Notes: generated from the letters alone by a model not told the origin. Positions 1 to 7,675 are shown, counted from the stretch's first letter. The stretch: 15,559 bases of DNA from JAJRAG01 sp050010535 (GCA_050010535.1 JBEKKT010000030.1:1-15559), one strand, 5' to 3'. Numbers and translations are program-made.

Positions 1-35
1 CTTGATTGCTTTCAGTACGAGTGCGAAAGAGGCAA

Positions 36-44
36 GATTTAATA
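36..44 (+). promoter_or_regulatory. TATA box of tRNA-Ala
   Basis: The AT-rich stretch GATTTAATA lies about 29-37 bases before the first base of tRNA-Ala, the usual place for an archaeal box A. It stands out from its GC-richer flanks. The call rests on position and composition only. Confidence 0.5.
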
Positions 45-72
45 GGGAAAACCACTTTGGGACGATTCGCAC

Positions 73-145
73 GGGCCGGTAGATCAGTTGGAAGATCGCT
101 ACCTTGGCATGGTAGAGGCCGCGAGTTCAAATCTCGCCCGGTCCA
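73..145 (+). tRNA. tRNA-Ala (GGC), no intron
   Basis: The 73-base cloverleaf is complete. The acceptor stem is GGGCCGG with CCGGTCC, the D stem GATC with GATC, the anticodon stem CTACC with GGTAG around the loop TTGGCAT, and the T stem GCGAG with CTCGC around TTCAAAT; the discriminator is A. The anticodon GGC reads alanine GCC/GCU codons. Base 3 is G and pairs with U70, the G3:U70 wobble that is the main identity element for alanyl-tRNA synthetase, so the assignment is firm. CCA is not encoded. Confidence 0.97.
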
Positions 146-433
146 CACTCACGCGTATCCAGACAGATATTTCTGCGATTCAATCAGACCATCGGCTAGT
201 CTATTGGGGTCAAGCGATTTCAAATCCCTTCAGAATAGCTCGCCAACACTCCAAGCAGTTCTGCTGACGGATGAAGAGCGAAGGGAAAGAAAGAAGAAGT
301 CAAGGGATCTCAGACACTCTCGGCATATCTTCTTCCCAATTGGCCGTGGTTTGTCGGCATTCTGACCATGCGATCCCATTTTGACCAATGTGCGACCGAA
401 TTCGAGGTGGGATGATTTTGGACATGGGAGGTG
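146..433. other. gene-free stretch after tRNA-Ala
   Basis: I see no convincing gene, tRNA remnant or strong hairpin here. It lies between the tRNA-Ala 3' end and the 3' end of the TPR reading frame coming from the right. Possible reading frames are short, have no ribosome-binding site and give proteins of unlikely composition. Confidence 0.4.
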
Positions 434-787
434 TCATTCTCTTAGAATCCGGTCAAGTTCTCTCTCATCGACCTTCAGTAGACCCAAAGGTACTAGGCGC
501 CTGGTGAACTCACGCCAGTTGACGTTCCTTTCGAATATTCTTCGAAAGAGTGGTAGCGCTTCTTTGAGCCTTCTGTTGTTCACTAACATTGTAGCGTGCC
601 AGAAGATCATCTCCTCGTTCTCTGGGAACATCTTCTCCGCATGTGAATAGTGTCTCAATGCAAGCATCATGTTACCCTTCTCGATCGCCAGATCCCCTTT
701 GTTCATTCGCTCATAGGCGCGATGGATTCCGAGGAGCCTTCTCAATTCGGCGAGCGGATCGCTGCTGTCATCGACTCTCAGGTCCAC
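434..787 (-). CDS. TPR-like C-terminal piece of the frameshifted DUF1028 gene
   Basis: This 117-residue frame is the rear of the gene that begins at 1383. Its middle, about residues 20-85, is helical and TPR-like: alternating small and aromatic residues, including a run resembling ALRHYSHAEKMFPENEE. DUF1028 proteins commonly carry a C-terminal extension such as a peptidoglycan-binding or TPR-like region, which matches this order. The annotated ATG lies inside the coding overlap and has no clear Shine-Dalgarno; the frame actually continues upstream to about base 840 as ...SLLVVRGKATRNAWEDRLVDLRV. It is therefore expressed as an extension of the DUF1028 domain (if the frameshift is an error or is programmed) or is dead. 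Confidence 0.6.
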   Translation of the reverse strand: MDLRVDDSSDPLAELRRLLGIHRAYERMNKGDLAIEKGNMMLALRHYSHAEKMFPENEEMIFWHATMLVNNRRLKEALPLFRRIFERNVNWREFTRRLVPLGLLKVDERELDRILRE

Positions 788-1383
788 CAGGCGGTCTTCC
801 CAGGCATTCCTCGTCGCCTTCCCGCGGACGACGAGGAGGGAAAAGCCGATTGCCTGCCACGAATGTCTCCACCTGCTTTCTGTGCCGCCCCCAGTGAGAC
901 AAGTATCCTTTCCGCCAGCGGCCCTTTCGCTCTCTCAAAAGCTTTGGACATGGTGGGCCAGACTTTCTCGTTCAGCATCATGTTCGCCTGTATGGAATAT
1001 GTCCTTCCAACGAAATGTCCTGCTGCGGGAACGCAGCTCTTGCCGGTGTATGCCGCCGCTTTCCCTCTCACGTTGAGGACTGCGAGCTGACGCAAGTCTC
1101 TTCCTTCGTCTGATGCGGTCATTCCGTCAACGACCCTCGCCGGACTCACTCTATTCCTCATCATTTCCAGTGCTCGTGGACCAAACGACGGGTTGACGAA
1201 CGATTGCGTTGCGACGACACCCACTCCTGCCTCTCCCCAAGGCACAACTGACCCCATGCAGAACCAATGCGACTGAACCCCGACTCCCATATTCCCTGTC
1301 TGAGGATCAAAGGCGACAATCGAGTACGTGTGCGCAAAAGGCAAATTTCTATCTGAGGACTGATCATCCGAGATTGGTCTCAT
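778..1383 (-). CDS. DUF1028 family (Ntn-hydrolase-like) protein, frameshifted near its end
   Basis: The N-terminal 180 residues show the DUF1028 signature: HTYSIVAFDPQTGNMGVGVQS, then SVVPWGEAGVGVVATQSF, a central region with PARVVDGMTASDEGRDLRQLAVL, and the closing GGDIRGRQSA. The family belongs to the Ntn-hydrolase superfamily, with the Thr/Ser next to the start (T20 here) as likely nucleophile; the substrate is not established. The ATG follows AAGGAG at a good distance. After QSA the frame runs into a Ser/Arg-rich nonsense tail. A -1 shift at the four-base A run at 841-844 (UUUU in the mRNA) restores SLLVVRGKA and joins the TPR-like piece ending at 434. A missing base, a real mutation or -1 slippage could each explain it. 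Confidence 0.75.
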   Translation of the reverse strand: MRPISDDQSSDRNLPFAHTYSIVAFDPQTGNMGVGVQSHWFCMGSVVPWGEAGVGVVATQSFVNPSFGPRALEMMRNRVSPARVVDGMTASDEGRDLRQLAVLNVRGKAAAYTGKSCVPAAGHFVGRTYSIQANMMLNEKVWPTMSKAFERAKGPLAERILVSLGAAQKAGGDIRGRQSAFPSSSSAGRRRGMPGKTAWWT

Positions 1384-1680
1384 ATTGGCTCCTTTGCGAA
1401 TTGAATTAGTCTCGCCTTAGAAAAGGATTCTTCCAGGTTGCGAAGCTCTTCGTCTCATCGAGTGCGAAGTCCGTGATGGAAATCCCCGACCTCCTCCTTA
1501 GGAAGCCAGACTCTGCACTTGACTATCTGATAGGAGACTGAAAAATCTCCCAGCCTGACTACTCATTACGCGTGCTCCCTTCTCCTGAAGTCAGAGCGAG
1601 ATGTTGGAATGAGTTGAGACTTGCCGAAGCGGGTCCCTATAAAAAGCTCTGTCAACAATACCCGACAAGGTTCCATCATA
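1384..1680. other. gene-free stretch with possible degraded coding
   Basis: No complete gene is visible between the divergent DUF1028 gene and HD-domain gene. On the minus strand, a frame around 1570-1400 gives two short protein-like pieces separated by a stop, too short and divergent to name. The stretch CTATAAAAAGC at about 1638-1647 is a plausible TATA box for the HD gene, with the ATG at 1681 some 35 bases on. Confidence 0.35.
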
Positions 1681-2229
1681 ATGGGCAGAAACGACGCTCT
1701 GAGACTCGTTAGATTGCACATTTCAAAGAACAACAACCTCAAGCATATGATCGCGGTGGGAGCGGTGATGAAGGAGGTCGCTGCCCGATTGGGCGAAGAT
1801 GCTCATAAATGGGAAGTGGTTGGAATTCTTCATGACATCGTCTTCGAGCTCTGTTCGAGACCCAGCGATCACACCATCAAAGCTAAGGATAAGCTGAAAG
1901 GAAAAGTTGACAACGAGTCAATAGAGGCGATAATGGCTCACAACTACGAGCACAAGAACGTTCCAGTGGACATGAAGTTCAAGAAGGCCCTGGTCGCATG
2001 CGATGCGATCACTGGACTCGTGATCGCCTGCGCGCTTGTCATGCCCTCGAAGAAGCTCGCAGATGTGAAGCCAGAATCCCTGAAGAAGATGTTCGACTCC
2101 AAGGATTTCGCTAGGAATGTAAATCGCGAACGAATTGCCGTATGCAACGACATCGGAATTGCCTTGGGGAGTTCCTTGCCTTGTCCCTCGGAGGCCTTCG
2201 GAAGGTTTCGAGCGAGCTTGGACTATTAG
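1681..2229 (+). CDS. HD-domain protein (putative metal-dependent phosphohydrolase), frameshifted C-terminus
   Basis: The protein resembles the short HD-domain proteins of archaea. It has LKH at residues 20-22, GILHD at 48-52 (the HD metal pair H51-D52), a further His at 64, and IMAHNYEH later in the helical bundle. HD proteins hydrolyse phosphomono- or diesters; the substrate is unknown. I chose the ATG at 1681 over a TTG at 1621 because a TATA-like box lies near 1640 and the homologous region begins right after this ATG. After NDIGIAL the usual ending (GEFLALSLGGLRKVSSELGL) is found in another frame. One base appears to be missing from the GGGG run at 2166-2169, so the last 12 or so residues as read are out of frame. 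Confidence 0.65.
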   Translation: MGRNDALRLVRLHISKNNNLKHMIAVGAVMKEVAARLGEDAHKWEVVGILHDIVFELCSRPSDHTIKAKDKLKGKVDNESIEAIMAHNYEHKNVPVDMKFKKALVACDAITGLVIACALVMPSKKLADVKPESLKKMFDSKDFARNVNRERIAVCNDIGIALGSSLPCPSEAFGRFRASLDY

Positions 2230-2509
2230 TCGAGCGATCTCCTCGTCACATCGACCGTCCAGAAAGAAAGCAGGCTTGGGTTGCACTTTCACATCGTCAG
2301 ACTTCGCTCGACCAACGTCCAGATATTCGCCACGATAGCCACTAATTGGAAATATCCCAGCATGTTCCATAGGTTCTTATAGTTGAAAGGTGTCGTGTTG
2401 TCAGCCAAATGTGATCCGTTCGCTGGTGTCCTAACGTACCTCAGGGAAAGTCAAGGGGACTAGAGAAGGGCGTTCTATTTAGGCAAGTCAAACGGAGGTG
2501 AATATTAGA
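2230..2509. other. intergenic stretch before the zinc-binding protein
   Basis: The first hundred bases contain the frame that restores the end of the HD-domain gene (through LSSELGL), followed by sequence with no recognisable homology. No RNA gene or strong hairpin is seen. GGAGGTG at 2494-2500 is the ribosome-binding site of the next gene. Confidence 0.4.
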
Positions 2510-2662
2510 ATGTACGACAGGGCACCCAGGGAGATGCACAAAGCCACCTGTGCTGATTGCGGTAAGGAATGCGAAGTTCCTTTCAAGCCAACCGAGGGCA
2601 GACCAGTGTATTGCCGCGACTGCTACGAGAAGCACCGCCCAGCAAGGCGAAGCAGATTCTAA
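2510..2662 (+). CDS. small CxxC/CxxC zinc-binding protein (50 aa)
   Basis: A complete 50-residue protein with one treble-clef or zinc-ribbon knuckle pair: C14-A-D-C17 and C35-R-D-C38, with a loop containing VPFKPTEGRPVY. It belongs to a family of small archaeal proteins, recognised by CxxC-x(n)-CxxC with a conserved FKP.EGRPVYCRDCY core, that presumably bind Zn2+ and may contact nucleic acid; the basic tail (RPARRSRF) fits that. Function is unknown. GGAGGTG nine bases before the ATG is a near-perfect Shine-Dalgarno, and a T-rich terminator follows. The gene is intact although both neighbours are broken. Confidence 0.85.
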   Translation: MYDRAPREMHKATCADCGKECEVPFKPTEGRPVYCRDCYEKHRPARRSRF

Positions 2663-2691
2663 GCAGCTTGTGTATCAAGATGCACTAGCCA

Positions 2692-2710
2692 TTTTCCTTT
2701 TTTGTTTTTT
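2692..2710 (+). terminator. T-tract terminator after the zinc-binding gene
   Basis: Runs of 4, 6 and 6 T separated by one or two other bases begin 30 bases after the stop codon. Archaeal RNA polymerase terminates at such oligo-T tracts without needing a hairpin. Confidence 0.6.
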
Positions 2711-2867
2711 CTGATTCCCTTTGAGTGTTGGCACTTCCTTGAATTTCGAACGCCTCGAAGAACGTTCCGACTCCGGGTTTTCTTCATCCCGTGACGTTCA
2801 ATAAGAAAAATCCATATCGCCCGAACATCCTAAGAGGACTCACGATGGATCGTCGGGGAATCAGAGT

Positions 2868-3575
2868 ATGCTGGAAAAGGTGATCGAGACCGAATCATTG
2901 GGAAGGCGTTTCGGTGAGGTCATCGCCGTCGACGACGTCACCTTCTGCGTTACGAAAGGCGAGGATCTTTGTCCAATGAATGATGACAGGATTGCGATCG
3001 AGAAACGGACCGAGAGCGCCGACGGAATCATCCTAGCATCTCCTGGTTATATGCAGAACGTCAGCTGGCTTGTGAAGAACTTCATCGACCGCTTCGCCTA
3101 CACTCACCACCGGCCAAAGTTCCTGGACAAGAGAGTCATGATCATCGCGAACGGCGGTGCCGGTCTGGATAAGTTACTCGACTCTCTTGGGATTGCAATC
3201 GGAGGCCCGTGGTCATCAGCGAATTGGCATACATGAAAACTCCGTGGCCGATATCGCCGAAGGTCGAGAGGAAGCAAGAGAAACGGCTGGAGAAGGCCGA
3301 TAAAAGTTCTACAGGGCGCTAAAGGAAAAGGGCAGAGGACCAAGCTTCGCGAGTTACATTGGGCTCATGTTCTTCAGAGAGATCTCGCCAGCGGTAATCG
3401 AGTATCTCCCCGCTGACTACGAGTTCTGTAAAGACAAGACGGACCACCATGACAACACGAAGATAAGTGCGAAGAGGAAGATTGGTGCCGGCTTCATGTT
3501 CAGGTTGGCAACTCTATTCATGAGGGACATGGCGCAGTACGAGGAGAAAGGATCGAAGAAGTGGACTGGCGTTAG
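2868..3575 (+). pseudogene. ABC-ATPase start joined to the rear of a flavodoxin-like oxidoreductase (pseudogene)
   Basis: The first 32 residues match the start of an ABC-transporter ATPase (IETESLGRRFGEVIAVDDV, then KGE just before the Walker A region). The frame then passes straight into an NAD(P)H-dependent FMN reductase/flavodoxin-like protein, at its DLCPMNDD...SADGIILASPGYMQNVS segment, so the Walker A and the flavodoxin N-terminal half are missing. Further on the frame is broken near 3206-3208 (CCC run) and near 3302-3305 (AAAA run). Adding one base at each gives a continuous GGPVVISELAYMKTPWPIS...KKFYRALKEKGRGPSFASY... protein to about 3575, where it runs into the 3' end of the permease on the other strand. 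It looks like a deletion fusion of two genes followed by decay. Confidence 0.7.
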
Positions 3576-3579
3576 CTGT

Positions 3580-4917
3580 TCATGCCGTAATGCGGCGATT
3601 TCCCCTCCCAGCGAGGTGATAGACTGTCCCGGCGACCAGAACAACGAGTCCGATGATTAGCGTCGAGGGCGACTCTAAGACGGCGAACGCGAGCAGGATC
3701 ACGCATGAGATCAACCCGAGCGCGCTGATGATTCTAGGATACCGTCTGACGTCGGGTCTGAGTCTGAGGGCCGCGATGTTCCCGATCGAGTAGTAGAAGA
3801 GCAGTGCGAAGGTGCCGATGGCCACGACGCTCCTGAGATCAAATAAGAGAACGAGCAGAGTCATTGTCAGGCCGATGATCCAGATCGAATGGTAAGGCGC
3901 GTGGAATCTGGTGTGGAGCTTTTCGAGGGCATGAGGAAGGTCATTCCTCCTCGCCATTGCGTATGTCATCCTTGATACGCCGAGTATCGACGTAAACAGA
4001 ACGCTCGCGGTCGCGATCACTCCTCCCACGCAGACTATCAACACCGCCGCCCGGCTTCCAGTGGTCCCAATGGCCTCGCTCAGTGGAGAACTTGATGCAG
4101 CCAGTCCCTCACCTCCAATCAATCCCACAGCGACGACCCCGACGAGGATGTAGACGACGGTCGATATGATGATAGAGAGGAGTATTGCCCTGGGCACGTT
4201 CTTCTCAGGGTCTTTGACCTCCTCCGCGACGACAGTGATTCTCGCGAACCCTCCGTAAGCGAAGAAGATGAAGAATGCTCCTTGGAATACGCCTGCACTG
4301 AACGGATTGAATGGCGTGTAGTTATCGATGTTCATAGACGTCAATCCGAAAATTACGAAGAAGGCCAGTATCAATAGTTTGGCGGAAACCAGTAGGTTGT
4401 TCAGGACTGCCGACTGGCGGAAGCCAACGTAGTTCAGCACCGTGAGTGCGATGCAGACAGTCGCTGCGATGAAAGTCGAGGGAAGACCTTTGAACACCGC
4501 AGTGAAATAGTATGCGAATCCCAGTGAGACCGCGGCCCCAGTCAAGATATTCGAGACGAGCCACATCCAACCGGTCATGAACCCGGTGAAAGGAGAGATC
4601 AGTTGGTAGGCGAACTCGTATACACCCCCCTCCCTTGGAAGATATGCCGACAGCTCCACGAAACTCAGCGCGGTCAGGAAGGAGATTGTACCAGCGATCA
4701 GCATCGAAATAATCAGCGCGGAGCCGGCGAGCCCGGCCGCTATCCCTGCCACTACGAAAATCCCTGCCCCGATTATCGCGCCTATGCTGATAGAAGTGGC
4801 ATCGAACAGGCCTAGCGTGCGTTTCAACCCAGGTTGTCGGTTCTCATCCTTTGTATGATTTGTCTGCAGACTCAAGGCATCTTGCGAGTGGTTGGGATTC
4901 GTTAGCGCGCCGAGCAT
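3580..4917 (-). CDS. APC superfamily amino-acid permease (about 12 TM)
   Basis: A 445-residue polytopic protein of the amino acid-polyamine-organocation family, at the usual length. The N-terminal cytoplasmic stretch of about 35 residues is followed by GAIIGAGIFVVAG in the first membrane helix, the substrate-binding unwound segment typical of the family; ten to twelve hydrophobic segments follow, with the conserved EEVKDPEKNVPRAI between them. It imports or exchanges amino acids across the cytoplasmic membrane; substrate not predictable. A GTG at 4926 extends the frame by three codons, but GGAG lies eight bases before the ATG at 4917, so I use that. It is 30 bases downstream of the Rieske gene on the same strand, likely one operon. 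Its 3' end abuts the flavodoxin pseudogene. Confidence 0.88.
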   Translation of the reverse strand: MLGALTNPNHSQDALSLQTNHTKDENRQPGLKRTLGLFDATSISIGAIIGAGIFVVAGIAAGLAGSALIISMLIAGTISFLTALSFVELSAYLPREGGVYEFAYQLISPFTGFMTGWMWLVSNILTGAAVSLGFAYYFTAVFKGLPSTFIAATVCIALTVLNYVGFRQSAVLNNLLVSAKLLILAFFVIFGLTSMNIDNYTPFNPFSAGVFQGAFFIFFAYGGFARITVVAEEVKDPEKNVPRAILLSIIISTVVYILVGVVAVGLIGGEGLAASSSPLSEAIGTTGSRAAVLIVCVGGVIATASVLFTSILGVSRMTYAMARRNDLPHALEKLHTRFHAPYHSIWIIGLTMTLLVLLFDLRSVVAIGTFALLFYYSIGNIAALRLRPDVRRYPRIISALGLISCVILLAFAVLESPSTLIIGLVVLVAGTVYHLAGRGNRRITA

Positions 4918-4947
4918 CGCCGTCACTCCGACTGGCTTTTCAGGCTT

Positions 4948-5271
4948 TCAGACCTCGACGAAGACGTCCTCCCCTTCCACGCTGACCTTGAAGACCTTCA
5001 GATCTGCAGCTTTGCCTATGAATGGGATCCTAACGTTCTTCACAACCTGACCGGTCCTCAGGTCGAACTCCGACCCATGCACCGGGCACCTGACCGTGTA
5101 ACCGATTAGCTTCCCCTTAGCAAGGTCTCCGCCCTTATGGGAGCACTTCTCCCTTATCGCGTAGAAGGAGCCGTTGACGTTAGCGACGAGAACATCCTTG
5201 CTATCGAGACTAAAGCCCTTCATTGTGCCAAGCGGATATTCGGACCGTTTTCCAACGTTGACCTTTGACAT
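4948..5271 (-). CDS. Rieske-type [2Fe-2S] ferredoxin
   Basis: A 107-residue soluble Rieske protein. The cluster ligands are all present: C43-S-H45 in EKCSHKGGDL and C62-P-V-H65 in RCPVHGSEFD. There is no signal peptide or membrane segment, so it acts in the cytoplasm as an electron carrier, resembling the ferredoxins of aromatic dioxygenase or NirD type; partner unknown. The ATG has a strong AGGAGGGGG site six bases upstream and a TATA box (around 5316-5320) about 45 bases upstream. It heads an operon with the amino-acid permease, and is divergent from the amidohydrolase. Confidence 0.9.
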   Translation of the reverse strand: MSKVNVGKRSEYPLGTMKGFSLDSKDVLVANVNGSFYAIREKCSHKGGDLAKGKLIGYTVRCPVHGSEFDLRTGQVVKNVRIPFIGKAADLKVFKVSVEGEDVFVEV

Positions 5272-5313
5272 CGAAATCCCCCTCCTAGGATTGAATGAAT
5301 CTACGGAGGGATG

Positions 5314-5322
5314 GGTATATGC
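5314..5322 (-). promoter_or_regulatory. TATA box of the Rieske gene
   Basis: Read on the minus strand, GCATATACC lies about 45 bases before the Rieske ATG, giving a leader of about 20 bases that contains the Shine-Dalgarno. Position and composition are the only support. Confidence 0.45.
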
Positions 5323-5397
5323 GTGTTGTGACGAGGGTATGTGGTATCTTATCGCTATAGCCCCGAAAGACGAAAGTCGATCGTTCTATGGCAATGG

Positions 5398-5404
5398 ATA
5401 AATA
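5398..5404 (+). promoter_or_regulatory. TATA box of the amidohydrolase gene
   Basis: ATAAATA lies about 35-41 bases before the amidohydrolase ATG; a start point near 5428 would leave a very short leader, and no Shine-Dalgarno is seen. Confidence 0.4.
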
Positions 5405-5438
5405 GACTCATTGCACCTCACGGTTCGAGAGTCGCAGC

Positions 5439-6329
5439 ATGATGATCGACAGCCATGCCCACTTATGGCGGAGGAAGATGCTCCCGGACTCGATCCTGAA
5501 AGCCTACCTCGAGCCCCTTCTCGTACTTGACGGGATGATCGATTTCAGCAAGGACAGAGAGGACGCGTGGCCGATCACCGAGGTTTTTGCCCGCGGACTG
5601 GTCGAGACCATGGATGGCGCAGGCGTCGACAAGGCGGTAATCCTGCCGCTGGATTTCGGTCTTGTGGAGGAGCCCGAGATCGGGGTCGAGGACTACAATC
5701 ATTGGGTCTTCGAGTCCTGCGAGGAATATAGGGACCGGTTGATCCCCTTTGTCGGCGTCGACCCGAACAGGAGCGAAAAGGCAAGGGAGCTGGTCAACAG
5801 GTTCGTCAAGGATCACGATGCGAAAGGGATCAAGGTCTACCCCGCGACGGGCTTCCGGCCGAACGAGGAGCGCCTCGTCGATTTCTGGAAGCTCCTGGAC
5901 GATTACGGCATGGTCGTTGTGTCCCACTCCGGCGCGAGCTGGGGACCGCTGGACGAGGAGTGCAATCACCCGGTCTTCTACCGGGAAGTGCTCGAGAGGT
6001 TTCCCTCCCTGAAGGTCGTGATCGCGCACCTAGGCGGCAAGTGGAGGCTGGAGACGTATGAGCTTGCGAGAACGCATGACAACATCTACGCCGACTGCTC
6101 TGCGGTGCAGGGATGGTTGCCCTCGGAGCCTGAGGTCGCGATCGGGCGCTTGAAGGAGGCGGCTCTCCACATGCACGACCGCTTGGTATTCGGGACGGAT
6201 TGGCCTCTGTTCGACCTCAGCTACTCGTACTTGAACTGGATAAGGTTTGTAAGAGATGAGGATTGGGCCTCCGAGGACGTCAAGGAGAGGATGCTGGGCG
6301 GAAACATGAGGAAGGTCCTCGGTCTCTGA
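5439..6329 (+). CDS. amidohydrolase family (TIM-barrel, COG2159-type) protein
   Basis: A 296-residue protein of the metal-dependent amidohydrolase/decarboxylase family (the 4-oxalomesaconate hydratase and aminocarboxymuconate-semialdehyde decarboxylase group). It shows the HxH of the first strand (H6-A-H8), an internal KGIKVYP segment, SHSG at 162-165 (H163), AHLGG at 196-200 (H197) and FGTDWP at 251-256 (D254), the usual metal-ligand and catalytic positions. It would be a cytoplasmic Zn-dependent hydrolase or decarboxylase; substrate unknown. Length is normal and there are no breaks. The first ATG of two adjacent ones is used. No operon partner: the Rieske gene is divergent, the nitroreductase convergent. 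Confidence 0.85.
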   Translation: MMIDSHAHLWRRKMLPDSILKAYLEPLLVLDGMIDFSKDREDAWPITEVFARGLVETMDGAGVDKAVILPLDFGLVEEPEIGVEDYNHWVFESCEEYRDRLIPFVGVDPNRSEKARELVNRFVKDHDAKGIKVYPATGFRPNEERLVDFWKLLDDYGMVVVSHSGASWGPLDEECNHPVFYREVLERFPSLKVVIAHLGGKWRLETYELARTHDNIYADCSAVQGWLPSEPEVAIGRLKEAALHMHDRLVFGTDWPLFDLSYSYLNWIRFVRDEDWASEDVKERMLGGNMRKVLGL

Positions 6330-6357
6330 CCTGGAGATGGTTCTAGATCGAGCGAGT

Positions 6358-6371
6358 TGTGGTCCCCCACA
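6358..6371. terminator. hairpin between convergent genes
   Basis: TGTGG and CCACA form a 5-bp stem with a TCCC loop in the short gap between the amidohydrolase stop and the nitroreductase stop. The position suggests a 3'-end or bidirectional termination role, but there is no T tract, so this is only a suggestion. Confidence 0.3.
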
Positions 6372-6381
6372 CGACGTTGTT

Positions 6382-6951
6382 CTAGATCGTTAGTGTCGAG
6401 CCCCACTTCCCGTCGAAGAAGCTCTCCCCCACCGGTTTCCTGTCGGGCCGCTTCTTCTCGATCTCGAGTTGCTTCTCCGAGAGCAAAGATGAGTCCATTC
6501 CAAGGTATCCACATATCACGAATGTGATGACGATGTACTCGGTAGGAATCTCCAGCAGCCTCTTCGCCTCGACTGGATTGAACCCGGCTATTGGATGCGC
6601 TATGATTCCTAGCTCCGTTGCCCTCAGCAGCATCTGGCCTACCGCAAGTCCCGTGGAGAAAAGGTAGTAGTCCCGGTTGTCCGAAAGACGACAGTCATCG
6701 TCAGGCTTGGCGGCGACGACGAGGATCAAAGGCGATCGTGTTGCCCAGACGTTCCCCTTCGAAAGCGCGCTCTTCACCTTTGTCAGAGAATCATTATCTC
6801 TTGCGATGACAACTCGCCAAGGCTGATTGTTGTTGCACGAGGCGGACAGCCTCATAGTCTCGACGAGCTCCTTCACGATGTCGTTCGAGATTGGTCTGGT
6901 ATCGAGCGTTCTCCTCGCCCTTCTAGCCATTATGGCCTCAGCCACTTGCAT
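6382..6951 (-). CDS. nitroreductase family FMN oxidoreductase
   Basis: A flavoenzyme of the nitroreductase fold, 189 residues from the ATG chosen. It carries the FMN-binding start (AIMARRARRTLD), the SCNNNQPWR motif at residues 39-46, and the GLAVGQMLLRATELG helix at 101-115, followed by a conserved cysteine-containing CGYLG. Such enzymes reduce quinones, nitro or flavin compounds with NAD(P)H, usually as dimers; substrate unknown. A 36-base longer frame starts at 6987, but the ATG at 6951 is preceded by GAGAGG and begins with the typical MQVAEAI family start, so I prefer it. Confidence 0.87.
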   Translation of the reverse strand: MQVAEAIMARRARRTLDTRPISNDIVKELVETMRLSASCNNNQPWRVVIARDNDSLTKVKSALSKGNVWATRSPLILVVAAKPDDDCRLSDNRDYYLFSTGLAVGQMLLRATELGIIAHPIAGFNPVEAKRLLEIPTEYIVITFVICGYLGMDSSLLSEKQLEIEKKRPDRKPVGESFFDGKWGSTLTI

Positions 6952-7088
6952 GTCGATCCTCTCTAAGTCATTATTGAAGCCATCCATTCATAAGTCTTAT
7001 GACCGGTAGAGGGCTGAGGCCTTTAGGTCAGAGAATGAATGCGCTTGTCAAGTCATAAGTAGCCGAGCCTGGAATAGCATTCTCGCAG

Positions 7089-7637
7089 ATGTTCAGCAAC
7101 CTTGCTACTTCCTCTATTATCGAGACGACTCTGCTGGTCGGGGGATTCATCGCAATCCTCATCGGGATCGTCGGAAAGAGCGAGAAGACCTCGGCGGACG
7201 AGATTGCCCTTTTCCTCGGCTTTTTTGTCGGCGTCTTCATGATCTTCATGGGGATCATGCTTTACTCTGAGGGCAGCTGGCCTCCATCCACAATGATCGT
7301 CCTCATCGTCCTCGGTCTCGGCCTGTTTTTCCGGGTCTTTCGCAAGATGAAGTGGGCGGCGATAATCGCGTGGATCGTCGGAGACCTGATCGGATACGGT
7401 CTATACCTTCTCTCGAAGATCGCGTTAGCATCGGTCCTTACGCCGACGATCATTCTAGTGATCGTTCTGATAGTGATGCTGATCGTCTACCTCCTCCTGA
7501 AGTTCCTCGAGGACACCGTCAGCCTATTAGGTGCCATTCTCAGCTTCAGACCGATACTGATCTTCCTCGGGATGGGTGCGATTATCGAGGCCGTGCTCTT
7601 GTTCTTAGGCACCTCGCTGTACGCGATATTCAGATAG
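7089..7637 (+). CDS. predicted multi-pass membrane protein, unknown function
   Basis: The 182-residue protein is almost entirely hydrophobic: about six predicted membrane helices with short loops, starting LLVGGFIAILIGIVG and ending LLFLGTSLYAIF. Charged residues (KSEKTSADE, FRKMKW) lie in loops. No catalytic motif or signal peptide is seen. It starts with ATG 24-30 bases after a weak TATA-like stretch (7053-7060), so it may be leaderless. It does not match a family I can name, though small archaeal membrane proteins of this type, often called DUF373 or similar, are common. Followed by tRNA-Arg after a 70-base gap. Confidence 0.65.
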   Translation: MFSNLATSSIIETTLLVGGFIAILIGIVGKSEKTSADEIALFLGFFVGVFMIFMGIMLYSEGSWPPSTMIVLIVLGLGLFFRVFRKMKWAAIIAWIVGDLIGYGLYLLSKIALASVLTPTIILVIVLIVMLIVYLLLKFLEDTVSLLGAILSFRPILIFLGMGAIIEAVLLFLGTSLYAIFR

Positions 7638-7675
7638 AGTTGGCATTACCCAGAATGAATCGACAGACCGCTAAA

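Noticed and set aside
146..433. A T-arm-like stretch (GATTTCAAATCCC) near 215-230 as a tRNA remnant
   Set aside because: No acceptor or anticodon stem could be built around it.
1918..2370. 150-codon minus-strand frame opposite the HD-domain gene
   Set aside because: It is shadow of the HD frame; no start signals or homology.
5463..6029. Long minus-strand frame opposite the amidohydrolase
   Set aside because: It is the mirror of a strong coding frame with high GC at third positions; its protein has no family pattern.
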